DNA of 64,000 nt from Engraulis encrasicolus (GCF_034702125.1 NC_085869.1:55557720-55621719); one strand, 5' to 3'. Positions 18,961 to 44,573 are shown, counted from the stretch's first letter. The notes: generated by a model not told the origin, from the letters alone. A program made the numbers and translations.

Positions 18961-21900
18961 CTAGTCCAGAGGCGGTGCCACTGGTTGGCTGTCCCTCCTC
19001 TTGTCCAGAACTTGCACCAGCTGGCTGAGCGTGGAGAGAAAGCCCTGCTGAAAAGCCTCCTGCTGCCTTCTGGCCTCCGCCACCTCCTCCTTCCGCAGGG
19101 CAAACTCCCTCTCCCGCGCCTTGGCACAGTACAGAAGAGGAGGATAGAAAAGAGGAAATAAGGTGTCCATCATCAGATAGCGTAAACACACGTTGCCAAA
19201 ATCCAACATATCTAGTGCAGCACTCAGGGGTGATAGTGAAAAAAAATCCTGAGCCTGAACTTTTTTTCCTGGTCGGGGAGGGGGGGGCGGGGGGACGGGG
19301 ACATACTGCATATGAGACGTAATGTAGGCCTTATTATTATTCAAACACATTATTCAAACATTGAATAGCCTCATTTTAGATAACGTTTTCATTTTTGCCT
19401 TATTTCTATAGTGTTATTCACGAAAACACAGATCATTTCCCTGTTGGTAGGCTACAGCACTTGACTGAAAGAAACTGACCACGTTCAATTCTAGCTGTAA
19501 AAACGAATACCAACGCATGCACTATGCAGTTAGAAATGCATTCTAGGCTTGTGATGTTGCACTAAAGTTATTGAGGTGGGTATTGAACCAATGCAACATT
19601 TCAACACCAGAATGCATTTCTGAAAACATGGTACATATTTTACCACATTGAATTAACTGAAAGCTGCATATGTAGCAGCCATACCAAGACAGGTCAGTAG
19701 GAGGAAATGCTACTCCAAAGTAGGCTACAGTAACTACACTCTGTCCAAAATAGAGGAGGTGATTACCAATTAATTAAGCAATACTTTTAAATGACATGAC
19801 ATTTGCTGCGTGCTGATTTGTTTCATTTTCATTGGGACATTGTGACGGAGGTCATCTTGCACCTGTTCACCCCCCTCGGGGATCGAACGTGCGACCTCGT
19901 CAACTACAACGGTTCGGCAATGGGAGGCACAGTACGATACCGCTGGGCCAAGAGACTAGTCTCTCGGCCCAACGGCACGAGACTGCATGAGGCTATCGGA
20001 GGGAGGTTTACAAACGTTCCACGCCAACTCTGTGCTAGTTAGCCTCCGTTACACTCTCCCCCTTAAACCTCACTCCCATCCCGGGTCAGCGGCACCACTG
20101 TGACGGAGGTCATCTTGCACCTGTTCACCCCCCTCGGGGATCGAACGTGCGACCTCGTCAACTACAACGGTTCGGCAATGGGAGACACAGTACGATACCG
20201 CTGGGCCAAGAGACTAGTCTCTCGGCCCAACGGCACGAGACTGTATGAGGCTATCGGAGGGAGGTTTACAAACGTTCCACGCCAACTCTGTGCTAGTTAG
20301 CCTCCGTTACACATTGCTCATATAACTTGTATAGGCTACTTGTTGACATGTGTTTAGATAGCCTACTCGTGGCCCATGGTCTACCTATAACCACAGATTG
20401 TTAAGGGCTGTGCTATAATCCCTGCCTTTCCGTTGTAGGGAAACGCCCTTTAATTACCGGTACATGAAATATTTAGGGCACAAGCGCATGATAGGCTACA
20501 TGCAGGCCCACGTTCACATCGCATATTTCGACTCCACGGATGACAGAACCAGCCCTGGTTATTACGGACATGACAGTATAGCCTACTGTGTGACTACTGC
20601 GCGACTTTCGCATTGGCTTGTCGTCAATTAAAATACATGAATATCACTAGCGTGTACACACGCCCATTACAATCTACGAGTTGAAAAGATAACAGAAAGC
20701 AAGAAAAACAAAGACACTGCCGAATTAAGCTACATGAAAATAGCCCAGGGCGTGAAAATAAGATGAACATTCCCTGCATGTCTAGGTGACACCGTGGTGG
20801 CCACATGAACGCGTGCCAAGTACTTGAAGTTCATGAGAGTCTGATATTGATAAAGCTCCCTGCCCGAGAGTAGGGATAAAGTATCCCAGAGCGTGCAGAC
20901 AATGCAACCTGTGCATCGTGCGTGGAATAATTGGATTCGATTACGCAGAAGGGCTACGACAGGGAGCGCGCGCGAGAAAGGCTGTGTGAACCTGTGCGAG
21001 GCTGGTCGGGAGTTTTCACAGAGCGCGTTGGTTTAAGTCAGCATATCTATTATAAACATCTGCCGGAAATCAGTTTGACACGTGGTTTGTCAGGAATGAC
21101 GCAAAACACCATCCCTCAATCAACAGTATACCAAAATCCACGAACTCAGATCACACTAGCCTACAAGGGGTGTAGGTTTGCCAAACTCATTCTAAAGAAC
21201 CTTGATACATCCGGATCCGTTATGCACAGACTGGTCGATTCAATCCATTCCAAAGTAGTCACACACTACTTGCAGATTAAGCCATGTCTCAAATGTGAAA
21301 CATTAGCGATCCAATTCCAGATTCCACTGTCATTTGGACATGTCGCAATGGTAGCCGCTATTCCAATGCAGACAATATTTACGGACTACATCTAGAAAAA
21401 AAAGTATCATGACGGGCATATCATAGCCTACCGTTTTGAGCATACAGACTTTTTTTGAAAGAACGTCTATCACATAAATGAGGAAAATAGACGAACCTAT
21501 TTCAAACATACACTCTCACTGAGCCCGTTTATGCGCATCAATAAACCGTTTATGTTCAGGTTTTTGGAGTAACCTGCACAAGGCAAAATCATTCGGGTCC
21601 AAGCCAACATGTCACAGTGGGTAAATTAATAGGCTAACTAAATGGCCTTACCTTCGAATGTTTTCTTGATCACAGAATTTCACTAGTATTCCACTGACAT
21701 CCACACGGTTCAACACACCCATATCACAACTAGCAAGCCATGTGGATTTGTGCTAACAATAGCTAATTTTTATCGGAATCCAAATGGTCTAGACTTGGCC
21801 TACAGTATTTTCTTCCGTTTCTTCAGCATAACGAGATGCCATTTTTGGATTTGCCTCCGTCGATAGTGAAAATATCTGAGAAGGGTAACCAGTAGAACTC

Positions 21901-24900
21901 TCTTTACTGTGCATACTGACAGCCAATCTACTTCTCCCTTCACTAGAACTAGAAGACTGCCGCCAGTGCTGTGGTGAGTGACTCAAGAGCGAGACATAAC
22001 AAATTGATACATTTTTCAGTAAGATGTCGGGATGATACAATGTTATGGGCTGCTCCTCATTTGGGTTCCTTTCGCGTCTCTTACAACAGGCTGTTGCGCG
22101 CTCATTTATTTTCACCATACATTAATGATATGAAGGCTTTGCGATAGTTTATTATTTTATTAATATTGGGGAAATTATTTTATTTTTTTCTACAGCCACG
22201 CCACGCCGGATTTCCGGCGCGGCGCCGGACTGCTATCACCCCTGTGCTGCAGCACTCATTACATTACATTATTACATTACATTGCATTTGGCAGACGCTT
22301 TATAACCAAAGCGACTTTCAGAAGAGGACATAATCAAGCCAACATCACAAGCAAATACAAAGTGCACAGGAGATATACAGAACAACAAGTGCAGTTGCAA
22401 AGAGGGGTTAGTTTTTTTTGTTTTTTGTTTTTTTTTTTAATATAAAGAGTAAATAATGAGTACACACACACACAAACACACACTCACAAACTAAACTAAA
22501 CTAAACATCATGTCAGGAGTCTGCCCTGGGGCAAGGCCAGTTCAAGCATTAGTCTAGTAGATTCTCTCGAAAGAGGCATGTCTTTAGTTGTTTCTTGAAA
22601 GCTGCAAGAGATGTGCTCAGTCTTGCTGCCTCTGGGAGACCGTTCCACCACTTGGGTACCACAACGGAGAACAATCTTGACTGGGAGTACCTAGAGCGAC
22701 TGGATGGCAGAGCCAGGCGGCTTGTGCTGGATGAGCGCAGTTCTCTTCCAGTAACATAAGGCGTTAGTAGGTCCTTCAGATAAGCTGGGGCCGTTCCTGT
22801 GATGGTTTTGTAGGCAAGGGTCAATGCCTTGTGCTACATATACAGTATCTGCATAACTGGTGTCCTGCTTTTTTAACATTTTTAAATTAACTAAATCATC
22901 TATTGTGATATGAGAGATCGGCATGATGAGCTAAGATGCCATTTCCTGTAATTGGTCTAATAAAAGACTGTGCTACAGTGTCTGATATAGTGCGTATATT
23001 TCTTCTTATTAAGTGTGTACGTGTAATGGAATGGAATTGTACATCTGGTCAGCAACCTGTGGAGATAAGGAGGGAGTCTGTACCTTGGCCTCTTTTTGGT
23101 TGTGGCCCAACAGCTCCAGGGATTTCTACCCTGTACAAATGTAGCTGTAGGCCACTTTGGATGAAAGCATCAGTTAAGACAGTTGCTTTTTTGAGTAACA
23201 CAAATCCCCACACATCCCGAATTCATGAGTCTGCCAACACCCATTTTAGTAATAACAGATAAAACAGGCTTTTTAACCCCCCCTCTCGAAACGGAGCACC
23301 CCCCCAGCTGTATCCTTCTCAACGCCGCACTAGGGCACCCTAATGCTCAGTGAGCTGAAGTGTAATTTAATGTAAAGTTATTATGTAATATAATGTAATG
23401 TGTATGTGTACCTTGGCCTCCTGCTGGTTATGCTCCAGTAGCATCTGGAAGTAGCGTTCTCGCTGCTGCAGCTCCTGCCGCATGATGCCCAGGTGCGCCT
23501 GCTCCATCTCCTGCATGCGCTCCAAGAACGCCGCCTCCCTCCTCTCCATCTGACGCATCACATCCTCCAGCAGCTCCGGCTCCCTTTTCCTCTTACCTGG
23601 GGAAGAGAAATAGAGAATGAGTGAGACAGTTTCACCTTCACATTGTACTCTCTTACATAATAATTACTTATAACCGGCCTAGCCGTGGCTCAATCAGCTG
23701 GGCACTCGACTGCTACACCGGCGACCCGGCTTCGATTCCGGCCTGAGGTCTGCTGAGCCCTCCCCATGTACCGCTAATTTCCTGTCCCTCTCTACGGTCC
23801 TGTCATAATAAAGGCATAAAAAGCCCTCCACAAAAGCTACATATAACCTGAAATGTGCAGAGAAAATGGCATAGATAGACAGACAGATAGCTAGCTTTAT
23901 ACGTACCTCTGGTCTGCTCAGGAGGTCGTGATGGGGAGATGTGATGTGAAGAGGGCGTGGTGGGGCGAGGAGGAGACCCCGAGGTCACTGCAGAGCCCAT
24001 GGAGCCCGCCTCCTCCAACTGGACACGCTCTGACGGTGAGCCTAAACGTGGAACAAATCAGAATAAAGGTGGTGATACATACGTAGATAAACCCTTTAGG
24101 CAATGTTTCTGGGCAATAAAACAACGCTGCAGCCAGCAATGCAATGAGACTTTGTTTGGACCGCTCAGAATTTTATCAAGACAACTTGGATCAGCTGCAG
24201 ACTACGTTTTTACGTTACGATTTTTCATGAATATTTACTAAATAATGAACCAATGTTTACTAGAATGACCAAAGTAAAGTACGTTTTACAGGTAACCTTT
24301 GCTATTACTGGAACTAAAAATAGCAGACATGGAGAAGATCCACCTTTTCATAGAATTTGGTGGTGGTGGTAAATATTCATGAAAAGCTGCTGGAAAAAAC
24401 AACTAGAAATTTCACAGTGCACCTTAAGATGGCAAGTTGCCCCCCTTGCCAATGTCCCTCATGCGCCACCCCCTCAGGTGAACCAAAAACACTGGGCGGA
24501 AACACAAACCAGTAATACCATAGGTTTATGTAAAATATCTAAGAATTTTAATCATGTTCTTTCAAGGAACTGGAATGTTTTCCTTAGTTAGGGGCAGACA
24601 TTACATATCGTGGTCAGTATTTTTTTTTTCAACTACTACATTCTGGGTCAGGCTGTGACCATCACGCTAGATATAAGCCCAGTGGTTAGAAACTATTGTA
24701 CTAATAATTGATTGGTCAAATGAAACATTTTATTTCTCAAAATAATTAAATCAGCCAGCACAAGAAATTCTGTGTCAGTGTGTTCGTTTAAGGCAATGAA
24801 ATCTTACAGACCTTTGATGTGATTGGATATGTGTCGAGGTGAGGTGAGAGTGTAGGGATGTGAGACCGGGTCCCGGCTGCTGGAGCCTGGGGAGTCAGCA

Positions 24901-27900
24901 GAGCCGTGCTCCTCCTGGTGGAGGGCTTCAGACTGGTCATCTGGACATTAAAAAAAATACATATACAAGCCTATACACAGTCAAGGCCGCCGACAGCTTT
25001 GGCTGGGTTAGGGTTCCAATACAGTCAATGTAAGGAGGGCCCAATCAGCCCCCAGTCTCCCTGGGCCCAGGACAAGTGACCCCTTTGCCCCCCCTTGTCG
25101 ACTTCCTGCACACAATATACATAAGATGAGGACTACCATCCCCAAAGAAATGGCATTGATTTTATTATTTGTACTTTTGTCTCGCACATACTGTACACCT
25201 AGCCAGGCTATGCCCTCCTAGTGACGCAACACTTTCAGCGTTGCAACTAGTCAGGTCAAGAGCAATGTAAGTACTTACTGAGTTCCCGCAAATACGGGAA
25301 CTCCTCGCACTTTTTCAATAAGCAAACCGAGGGAGGCAGGTCAACCACGCCGTTTTGGGAAACGTTAATTGTTATGCTCTTGGTCAAACAAAGTCTCGAA
25401 GAGATTTGAACGTCGATGATAATCAGGCTACTGTACACCCCAAATTTGCCTGAAAAGGATTCCTCTTAAATGAGGATGGCAAACTTCACATTTCAAAGGC
25501 AGGTCTGACATGTAAAAGTAAGGAATGAATCCATCACCTTCTGCCGACGACTCTTGTTCATTGTTGCTCATGTGGCCATCGTCGCTCATGTCCTCCTCCA
25601 TGAACAGAGTGTCGCCCTGGTGCTGCGCGTCCTCACACTTCTGGCCCTGGAGTATGGCGTCGAAGGCGTCGAACCACAGAGGCCTGCTGATGCTGAGTCG
25701 TATGCTGCCGCGCTCCCCCGCTGCACTCTCCTGCTCCTTTAGCCGCCTACAGTTAAGGTAGGATGGGAATGGATACAATTTTTAGGATTTGTATGGCTTT
25801 GTTTGATAATGACAGTGAGGAGATGACAGGAAGTGGTGCACTCCTACTCCTTTAACCACCAGTAATTAGGGTAGGGATGGGATCAATGGATAAGACTTCA
25901 TATTCCAATTCCATTTTCAGCTCCATTTAATGATTAGAGATGGAATTTGATACTTGATTGTCCTTCATGTTGATTTCCTTGTATATACTTGAAAAAAAAA
26001 CAATAAAGATACACTGCAATTTTTTTTCCCTATTCCGATTCTAGAGAGAACAGAAAGTTTATTTATCAAAGATCTTCCTTTGGTTTATATAACATGACCT
26101 AACAAAACCAATGGTGAGGCCAGAAGAGGCCTACAGCCTAATATAAGAAGGAACTCATTTTTGATCTCCATCCCTACGCACCTGTAGTCCTGTTTCATCT
26201 TCTTGATCTTGTCCCGACAGTGCTTGGATGAGTGATGGATGCCCAGCTCTGCCAGGCGACGGGAGATCTTCTGGTACACCTACTCAGATACACAGAGAAT
26301 GCATATTAATTAATTACAGTAGGGGAAGTTGTGGCTCCACCTCATTATTTCATGATCTCCCTAAACCTCCATCCATGGCTGAAGTGCCCTTGAGCAAGGC
26401 ACCTGACTCCACAGCGCTCCAGGGACTGTAACCAATACCCTGTACGTACTTGCAGGGGGTTTTGGATAAAAGCATCTGCTAAGTGTAATGTCATGTAAGG
26501 TAAAAGAATGTGTGCACACAACACTAACATTAACAGTCCCAAACGGTTCATCTGGCCCCTTTCACATAAGAATGGTTTTATTATAAATTTGTATTTATTT
26601 ATTTTATTCATTACTCCATATTGGATTGACAGTTGAAAATGGTTGGGTCAAGATGCCCCTCACTTACGTACAAATAATTCATTCATCTCTCTCTCTCTCA
26701 CACACACACACTCACACACACACCTGTTCTACATTGCTCTAATGAAACACACCTTTTCATTGCGCCGCCACATTCCAAGCTCTCTCTGGATGTCGCTCTC
26801 TGCGTAGATCTTCAGTAAAGATTGCACCTCCAAATGACTCCATTTATCAATGCTTTTCCCACTGACTGATGGCTTTTGCTCTGGTGGCTCTGGATCTTAA
26901 AACATGCAGTATTTCAAAACACAGGAATATTATTCTTTAGCACTGATTCCAAATGGAGTGATTGTTTTTATTATAATAATAATAATTATTATTATAATTA
27001 TTATTAGGCCTGGCTTACCATTACTACTTGTAGTAGTTTTAACAGCCTAACTCAGGACACAGCGATTGCTGATTTCAACAATTTTAGTATGTTGTTATGA
27101 AAGGCATAAAATCAAAGAATTACTGATAATAATTTAAACAAACTTCAAACCAAGAGGGCAAAAATGTAATGGAAGGTTTGCACATTAGTATTTTAGAACA
27201 AACAAACAGTTAAGTGTGGTAGCCTAAGCAAATGTATCAATCTAAGGCACTGCCCCTGTACAGGCTGTACATTTCTCTCCATGTAGTCCAAATAGACAAT
27301 CTGTGATGGAGCAGGCTACAGCCGTAGTAGAGTGGGCAGCTCAACAGCCAAAGACATGAACATTCAAATGCGTAAACTTCGGTACCAAACAGTGGCCTAC
27401 ATCCAAGAACCAGAACCATCCAGTCTAGACACATAGCTGCACATGCGCAGTAGTCGTCCACGAACGGTGCAGAATCAGCCAACTAGCCTACTCTAGTAAC
27501 CTCGTGGTTGGTATGCACGTATTGTTTGGAGAAAAAGTACTGCAACAACTTGTCCGGCCGCTTACCTTCTGCAGATGAAACGCCATAATCAAGATTCAGC
27601 ATGGTAATGGAAACGTTATCGGTTGTTGCAGCCCACTGCGTGCCATCAACAAAGGCCAAGGGTGGTCTGCCAAGAATCAAATCCAGAGCGTGGAACCACT
27701 TGCTGGTCCTTCTATTTGCGCCACCGCTTTGCATAATCATGTCCTTAGTTTTTTTGTAGTCTTGTTTCAATTTCTTTATTTTCTCTCGACACTGTTTTGG
27801 GGTATGGTATATCCCCATTTGAGCTAGACGCAACGAAATTGTCTGGTACACCTCATTGCTCCTTTGACCGGTTTGAATGCAATCCTCCGAATAAATACTA

Positions 27901-27965
27901 AGAAATGCCTCCACCTCGTTGTCTGCCCATCGTTCCACAGCCTTTGATGCGATTTCGTTTGCCAT
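18961..27965 (-). CDS. Double Myb/SANT-like (trihelix-type) DNA-binding domain protein with C-terminal coiled coil
   Basis: Probably a nuclear DNA-binding protein of the Myb_DNA-bind_4 class; no named orthologue recognised. Coding exons in transcript order: 27566-27965, 26753-26895, 26182-26279, 25538-25746, 24812-24940, 23907-24041, 23412-23596, 18961-19119. All phases agree, giving 485 residues. Domain 1 (about 12-95) lies wholly in exon 1: ERWADNEVEAFLSIY, VYQTISLRLAQMGIYHTP, KQCREKIKKLKQDYK and SKWFHALDLILG. Domain 2 (about 150-250) is split over exons 2-4: DKWSHLEVQSLLKIY, VYQKISRRLAELGIHHSS, KHCRDKIKKMKQDYR and PLWFDAFDAILQG. Each domain is followed by an acidic linker ending SSAEG. A Ser/Pro-rich stretch and a charged coiled coil (about 370-470, MRQMERREAAFLERMQ) follow, likely for dimerisation. 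The start is the first ATG of the open frame (MANEIASKAV). Intron 7, about 4.3 kb, is full of repeats. Decayed copies of the last exon lie just downstream. Confidence 0.8.
19842..20312 (-). repeat. Two near-identical tandem copies of a tRNA-like repeat
   Basis: 19842-20052 and 20099-20311 differ at only a few bases (for example GGAGGCAC versus GGAGACAC). Each starts TGACGGAGGTCATCTTGCAC and ends AGTTAGCCTCCGTTACA. On the minus strand each has TGGCCCAGCGG (box A-like) and GTTCGATCC (box B-like), but the boxes are about 50 bp apart, too far for an ordinary tRNA. Separated by a 46-bp C-rich spacer. Confidence 0.8.
21789..22118 (-). CDS. Unassigned 109-codon ORF inside intron 7 of the SANT-domain gene
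   Basis: An ATG-started open frame (MVKINERATACCKRRERN at the start, EETEENTVGQV at the end) with no low-complexity repeat and no family I recognise. It lies on the same strand as the host gene, in its longest intron, so it could be a cryptic exon, an alternative last exon or a remnant of an inserted sequence. Nothing beyond the open frame supports expression. Confidence 0.12.
   Translation of the reverse strand: MVKINERATACCKRRERNPNEEQPITLYHPDILLKNVSICYVSLLSHSPQHWRQSSSSSEGRSRLAVSMHSKESSTGYPSQIFSLSTEANPKMASRYAEETEENTVGQV
22256..22830 (-). mobile_element. CR1/L2-like LINE 3' fragment (end of reverse transcriptase ORF plus tail)
   Basis: The minus strand encodes the last 80-90 residues of a non-LTR ORF2: TAPAYLKDLLTPYV, SRLFSVVVPKWWNGLPEAAR and FKKQLKTCLF. 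A stop follows, then a 3' UTR ending in GCGTCTGCCAAATGCAATG and ATTACATTAC-type repeats. It is 5'-truncated, as usual for LINE insertions. Confidence 0.8.
23677..23823 (+). mobile_element. tRNA-headed SINE
   Basis: GCCGTGGCTCAATCAGCTGG (box A region) and GGCTTCGATTCC (box B region) are spaced as in a tRNA. They are followed by a body ending AATAAAGGCATAAAAAGCC. It lies in SANT gene intron 6. Confidence 0.75.
24225..24430. mobile_element. Diverged copy of the 33479-33845 element
   Basis: Shares ATGGAGAAGATCC, CCTTTTCAT, GGTGGTGGTAA and a CACAGTG right end with 33479-33845. The left end is lost or decayed. Confidence 0.55.
26370..26500 (+). mobile_element. SINE/LINE-tail type fish repeat
   Basis: CCCTTGAGCAAGGCACCTGA, CCAGGGACTGTAACC and GGATAAAAGCATCTGCTAAG are standard blocks of a very common fish repeat tail. 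A related diverged copy is at about 23041-23190. Confidence 0.6.
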
Positions 27966-28329
27966 TTGTCTCGCTTGGCTCCGACCCTAAAAACTTTTGA
28001 AGGGAACTGTACGGTTCCGGAACTAAGGTCTCCAAAAACCGGAACTACACAGTTCCAATCTCGCGTTCCTGTTTTGGTAGGACCAATGACGTCAGACTGT
28101 TACGCTTTCCTAAGATGACCATTTGAAATGACAGCTGGTTTACAGTTAATTTTAACATTAAGTTGTGAAAATGGCAAGTCAATGAGACATAGGCTAATTA
28201 TGAAGTTTTGATGGTGCAATTATGAACTTGAATATTACAATTTGTAAGCAAAGAGAGCATATCATCACTTGTAAAAAAAAATAAAAAAAAATAGTAGGCC
28301 TACAGGCCTACTCTGTAGGCCTAATAAGC

Positions 28330-29215
28330 TTGTATAGAGTAGAGTAGAGTAGTAGAGTAGACTTTTATTGTCACTATATAAATAGCGAGATAAATAAATA
28401 ATATATAAAAATCCATGTGCATCTCACAGTATCGATAGTCCTGAAGTATTGAGGGGGGGCAGGTGACGTATTGAGTTCAAGAGTCTAATGGCAGTAGGGT
28501 AAAAGCTGTCCTTCATTCTCGTAGTGCGGGCACGCAGAGTTCTAAAGCGCCTGCCAGATGGTAGCATGGTGAAGAGCCTGTGACCAGAGTGTGTGTGATG
28601 TTTAATGCTCTGTTTGTGCAGCGTGTATGGTGGTTCTCCTCAAGTGTGGGTTGTTTGGTATCCAATGATTCACTCTGCTGTTTTAATGACGCGCTGTAAC
28701 ATCTTGTTATCGTGTGTGCAGCTGGTGTACCAGGATGTAATGCTGTATGTAATTACTGATTCAATTGTACACCTGTAGAAGTTAGTGAGCAGATCTCGTG
28801 GTAGCTGGGCCTTTAGAGTGCGAAGGAAATATAGCCTTTGGGATCCCTTTTTAGCCATTGCAGAGGTGTTGGCGCTCCATGACAAGTCCTCGCTGATGTG
28901 CACACCCAGGAATCTGAAGCTCTGTACAACCTCCACTGGCTCCCCTCCGATGTTGATGGGTTGGTGGTAGTGGTTGCCCTGGCCACACCACCTGAAGTCC
29001 AGGATCACCTCCTTCGTTTTCTTGGAGTTCAGGGCCAGGTTGTTGTCTTGGCTCCAGCGTGCCAGCTGCTCCACCTCCTCTCTGTAGGCCGTCTCGTTGT
29101 TGTCAGAGATCAGGCCAATCACGGTTGTGTCGTCAGCAAATTTAATGATGGTGTTTGTGCTGTGTATATTACAATTACACAGAGATGTACTGCTATCTAC
29201 CACCAGCACATTCAA
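28330..29215 (-). mobile_element. CR1/L2-like LINE fragment with reverse transcriptase
   Basis: The minus strand from 29215 encodes the FADDTTV catalytic motif, then YREEVEQLARWSQDNNLALN, SFRFLGVHI and NFYRCTIESVITYSITSWY. The frame breaks near 28670. The 3' part holds the expected LLPSG-like region and a tail with TAGAGTAGAGTAG at 28333-28360. 5'-truncated and dead. Confidence 0.85.
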
Positions 29216-29313
29216 TAGGTCTACATTGGCCTACATTAATCAGATTCTTGTAACCAAAGCAAATTACAAGCCTAATACGCTATTGTGGCTGTTTTGCTTA
29301 GGCCCAAGCCTAC

Positions 29314-29789
29314 CAGTGTTGGGCAGTAATGCATTACAAAAGCAATTAATTTCTGTGATGCATTACTTTTTGCTGTAATGCAGTAATGTAAGGCATTACA
29401 GGGCAAAAAATCTGTAATATTTACTTACAATGCTAAATAACTCAAGTTACAATGCATTACAATGACCTGGATTTTAGTGGCATTCATTATGGTGGGTCAG
29501 AAAGAAGCTATTCCTGGACATGGTACTGTAGTTTTTGCATGCTGCCAAAGCACCTCCTGGATGGGAGATGGAAAAGTCATGACTTATGAGCTTGATTTAC
29601 ACTGTAATAAATTGCCAGATCCATATTTAGCTCTACAGTTCTTTTTGCGAAAGTAACTTAAGTAATGCAAAAGTAGTGTAATGCCTTACACTACAGTATT
29701 ACTATTTTAAATGTAAGGGATTATTTTGAAAAGACAGTAACATGTAATCAGTAATGCATTACAGTTTTTGAGTAACTTGCCCAACACTG
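29314..29789. mobile_element. hAT-like element of the GTAATGCATTAC family
   Basis: Ends CAGTGTTGGGCAGTAATGC and AACTTGCCCAACACTG are inverted repeats. Flanks AAGCCTAC and AAGCCTAT (29306-29313, 29790-29797) are an 8-bp target duplication with one change. The interior is rich in TGTAATGCATTAC palindromes. Confidence 0.85.
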
Positions 29790-30154
29790 AAGCCTATTAG
29801 TTTTAACAGTAGCCAAGGGTGTGTTTGTCTGTAAGTACCAAGTGAACTTCATAGTTGTGATATTGTGCTATACAGTACATAGGCCTATTTGGTATTGATC
29901 TGTATTTGTCCATGCCAGTTCAAGGTTCTTCAGAATGACGTGCAGAACACTAAGTTCAATGAAAGAACTCACATGCATGATCACACATGGGCAATCGCAC
30001 AGTTTTACTTTTCTGTTTGTTTGTACAGTAATCCATTGTAGAGGTTATAGATTGTGTGGAGAATTAACAAATCCTACACCATGTGTTGTTCTTAATTAAT
30101 ACATTATCTTTATTTAACATCTTTTTAAAACCATAAAAAAACAATTCTAGATAT

Positions 30155-30158
30155 TTTA

Positions 30159-30160
<2 letters not shown>
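30155..30160 (-). terminator. AATAAA hexamer overlapping the racgap1 stop codon
   Basis: The minus strand reads AAT TAA TAA AAT at the end of the ORF, so AATAAA starts inside the stop codon (TAA, 30161-30159). Another AATAAA-like hexamer lies roughly 45 bp further on, near 30110-30117. Which is used cannot be told from sequence. Confidence 0.4.
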
Positions 30161-42985
<12,825 letters not shown>

Positions 42986-44295
42986 AGAGCTGGGGGAAGA
43001 AATGGAGGGTCAAAGGTCAGGAGATTTGGCTATTGCAGGAGTAGATAACGTTTACAATCATTCCTGTCTGAATGAACAGCTAGGGGTCCCTCTCCAACCT
43101 GCGGTCACTCAAACATGCGCTCACATGGTTGGCTGCTTAGCATCTTGCCCCTCCTCACAGTGCGAATGTTCGTCAACGGGAAACCTATCTCTACATATCT
43201 ATTTGGTTATGAGAAACATATAACATAGAGCACCATAACATGCAAGGTTGCAAAAACAAAACATGAGCAGAACCTGTGGGTAGGACAGGGGATGGTAGTC
43301 CTTGCTATAGGGGGTCCCAAGTTGGCCAAACTCACCTTTCTGGATTATTTTAAAACATGTTGTTGGGATAAACACATATATGAAGGGGTCAATACAAACC
43401 GTCGCCCACTGGACAGTTAAAACCATTATTCCCACCCCTAATTAAAAATACAGAAAAATGACAAACACCTCAGTGGATATTCTAGTTACAAGGGCCTTCT
43501 GGCAGGCAGACCACAGTCCCAATTGTTTAGGCAAGAGGGCGATCTCTCACACAATAGTGGAGAGACAGTCTTCAGGATTCACGTTTTGTGGACAAAAGAC
43601 AACAAAAACTAAGGACTAGAAGAGCTAAGATGTCATCAAAAAGTGCTAGGCACATTAGACCCAGGCATTGCATGTGGGACTAAATGAAGAGACAATCTAA
43701 TAATCTCAAGGAAGGAAGCAAGGGAGCATAAAGGAAGCTTGTTGGTTTAACTCAAAAACAGAGAACTTACTAATGACCTCTATCAAAACACAGCAAAATT
43801 CAAGGCCATAAGTGCCAAAGACACTTTGACCAAAGAGTGAGTAGACTTACATGTCATAGGAATGGAATGAAACAGTACCGATGACAGAAGAAGACACAGG
43901 TGGGTACAATTGAGAACATCAGGGGTGCCAGGTGAGTAATCAAGAACACCACGAGTGCCAGCCAATCTATGTCCTCTAGTCTCCAGTCTGTGCCTCAGTG
44001 TCCTCCAGTCTTTTCTGTTCTCTTGCTTCAGTGTTGCTTGCGTCTCTGAGGAGAAAAAAATAATATGGTTTTCCTTCTGTCAAATGGCACAGAGCAACTT
44101 TTTGGGGGACTTTCTTCTCATTCAACATCCCGATAACAAATGACAGAATGACCTTTGAATAGTGCTTTTTGTAACATAACACCTCTGCTATCGATGGCAT
44201 TGAGCCTTGACTCAGAAGTCCAGAGGCTACAGGGAAAGACAGGAGTAAGTGGATTGATTTATACCCCAAGATGACATCTGGAGTGGAGTCCAATA

Positions 44296-44573
44296 TGCGG
44301 ACTTCCCTCCTCCCTTGCTCACTTGCCTGCTTGTGATCTCATGATGATGTCACTGACAATGGAAAATGAATTCAATATCTTGCAAAAGCGTAATTGTAAT
44401 TTTCTCATTTGCAAACTGGATGATGAATGAAGAATAGTCCCCCAAAAATTATTTTGGCTAGGCTGACAGCTGGGAAACTTTATTGTTTTCTCCACGGAGG
44501 AGGGGCCAGGAGGCGGGGCGAGGAGACAAGCACAAGTGGAGGAAGCAAGGTCGCATATTGGGATGCACCCCTG
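44296..44573. repeat. Dispersed repeat copy B (shared with 16826-17110)
   Basis: Very similar over its length to copy A. Upstream of the racgap1 start. Confidence 0.8.

Noticed and set aside
20931..21395. 154-codon plus-strand ORF in the SANT gene intron
   Set aside because: No recognisable motif, no flanking splice context and composition like surrounding intron; judged chance.
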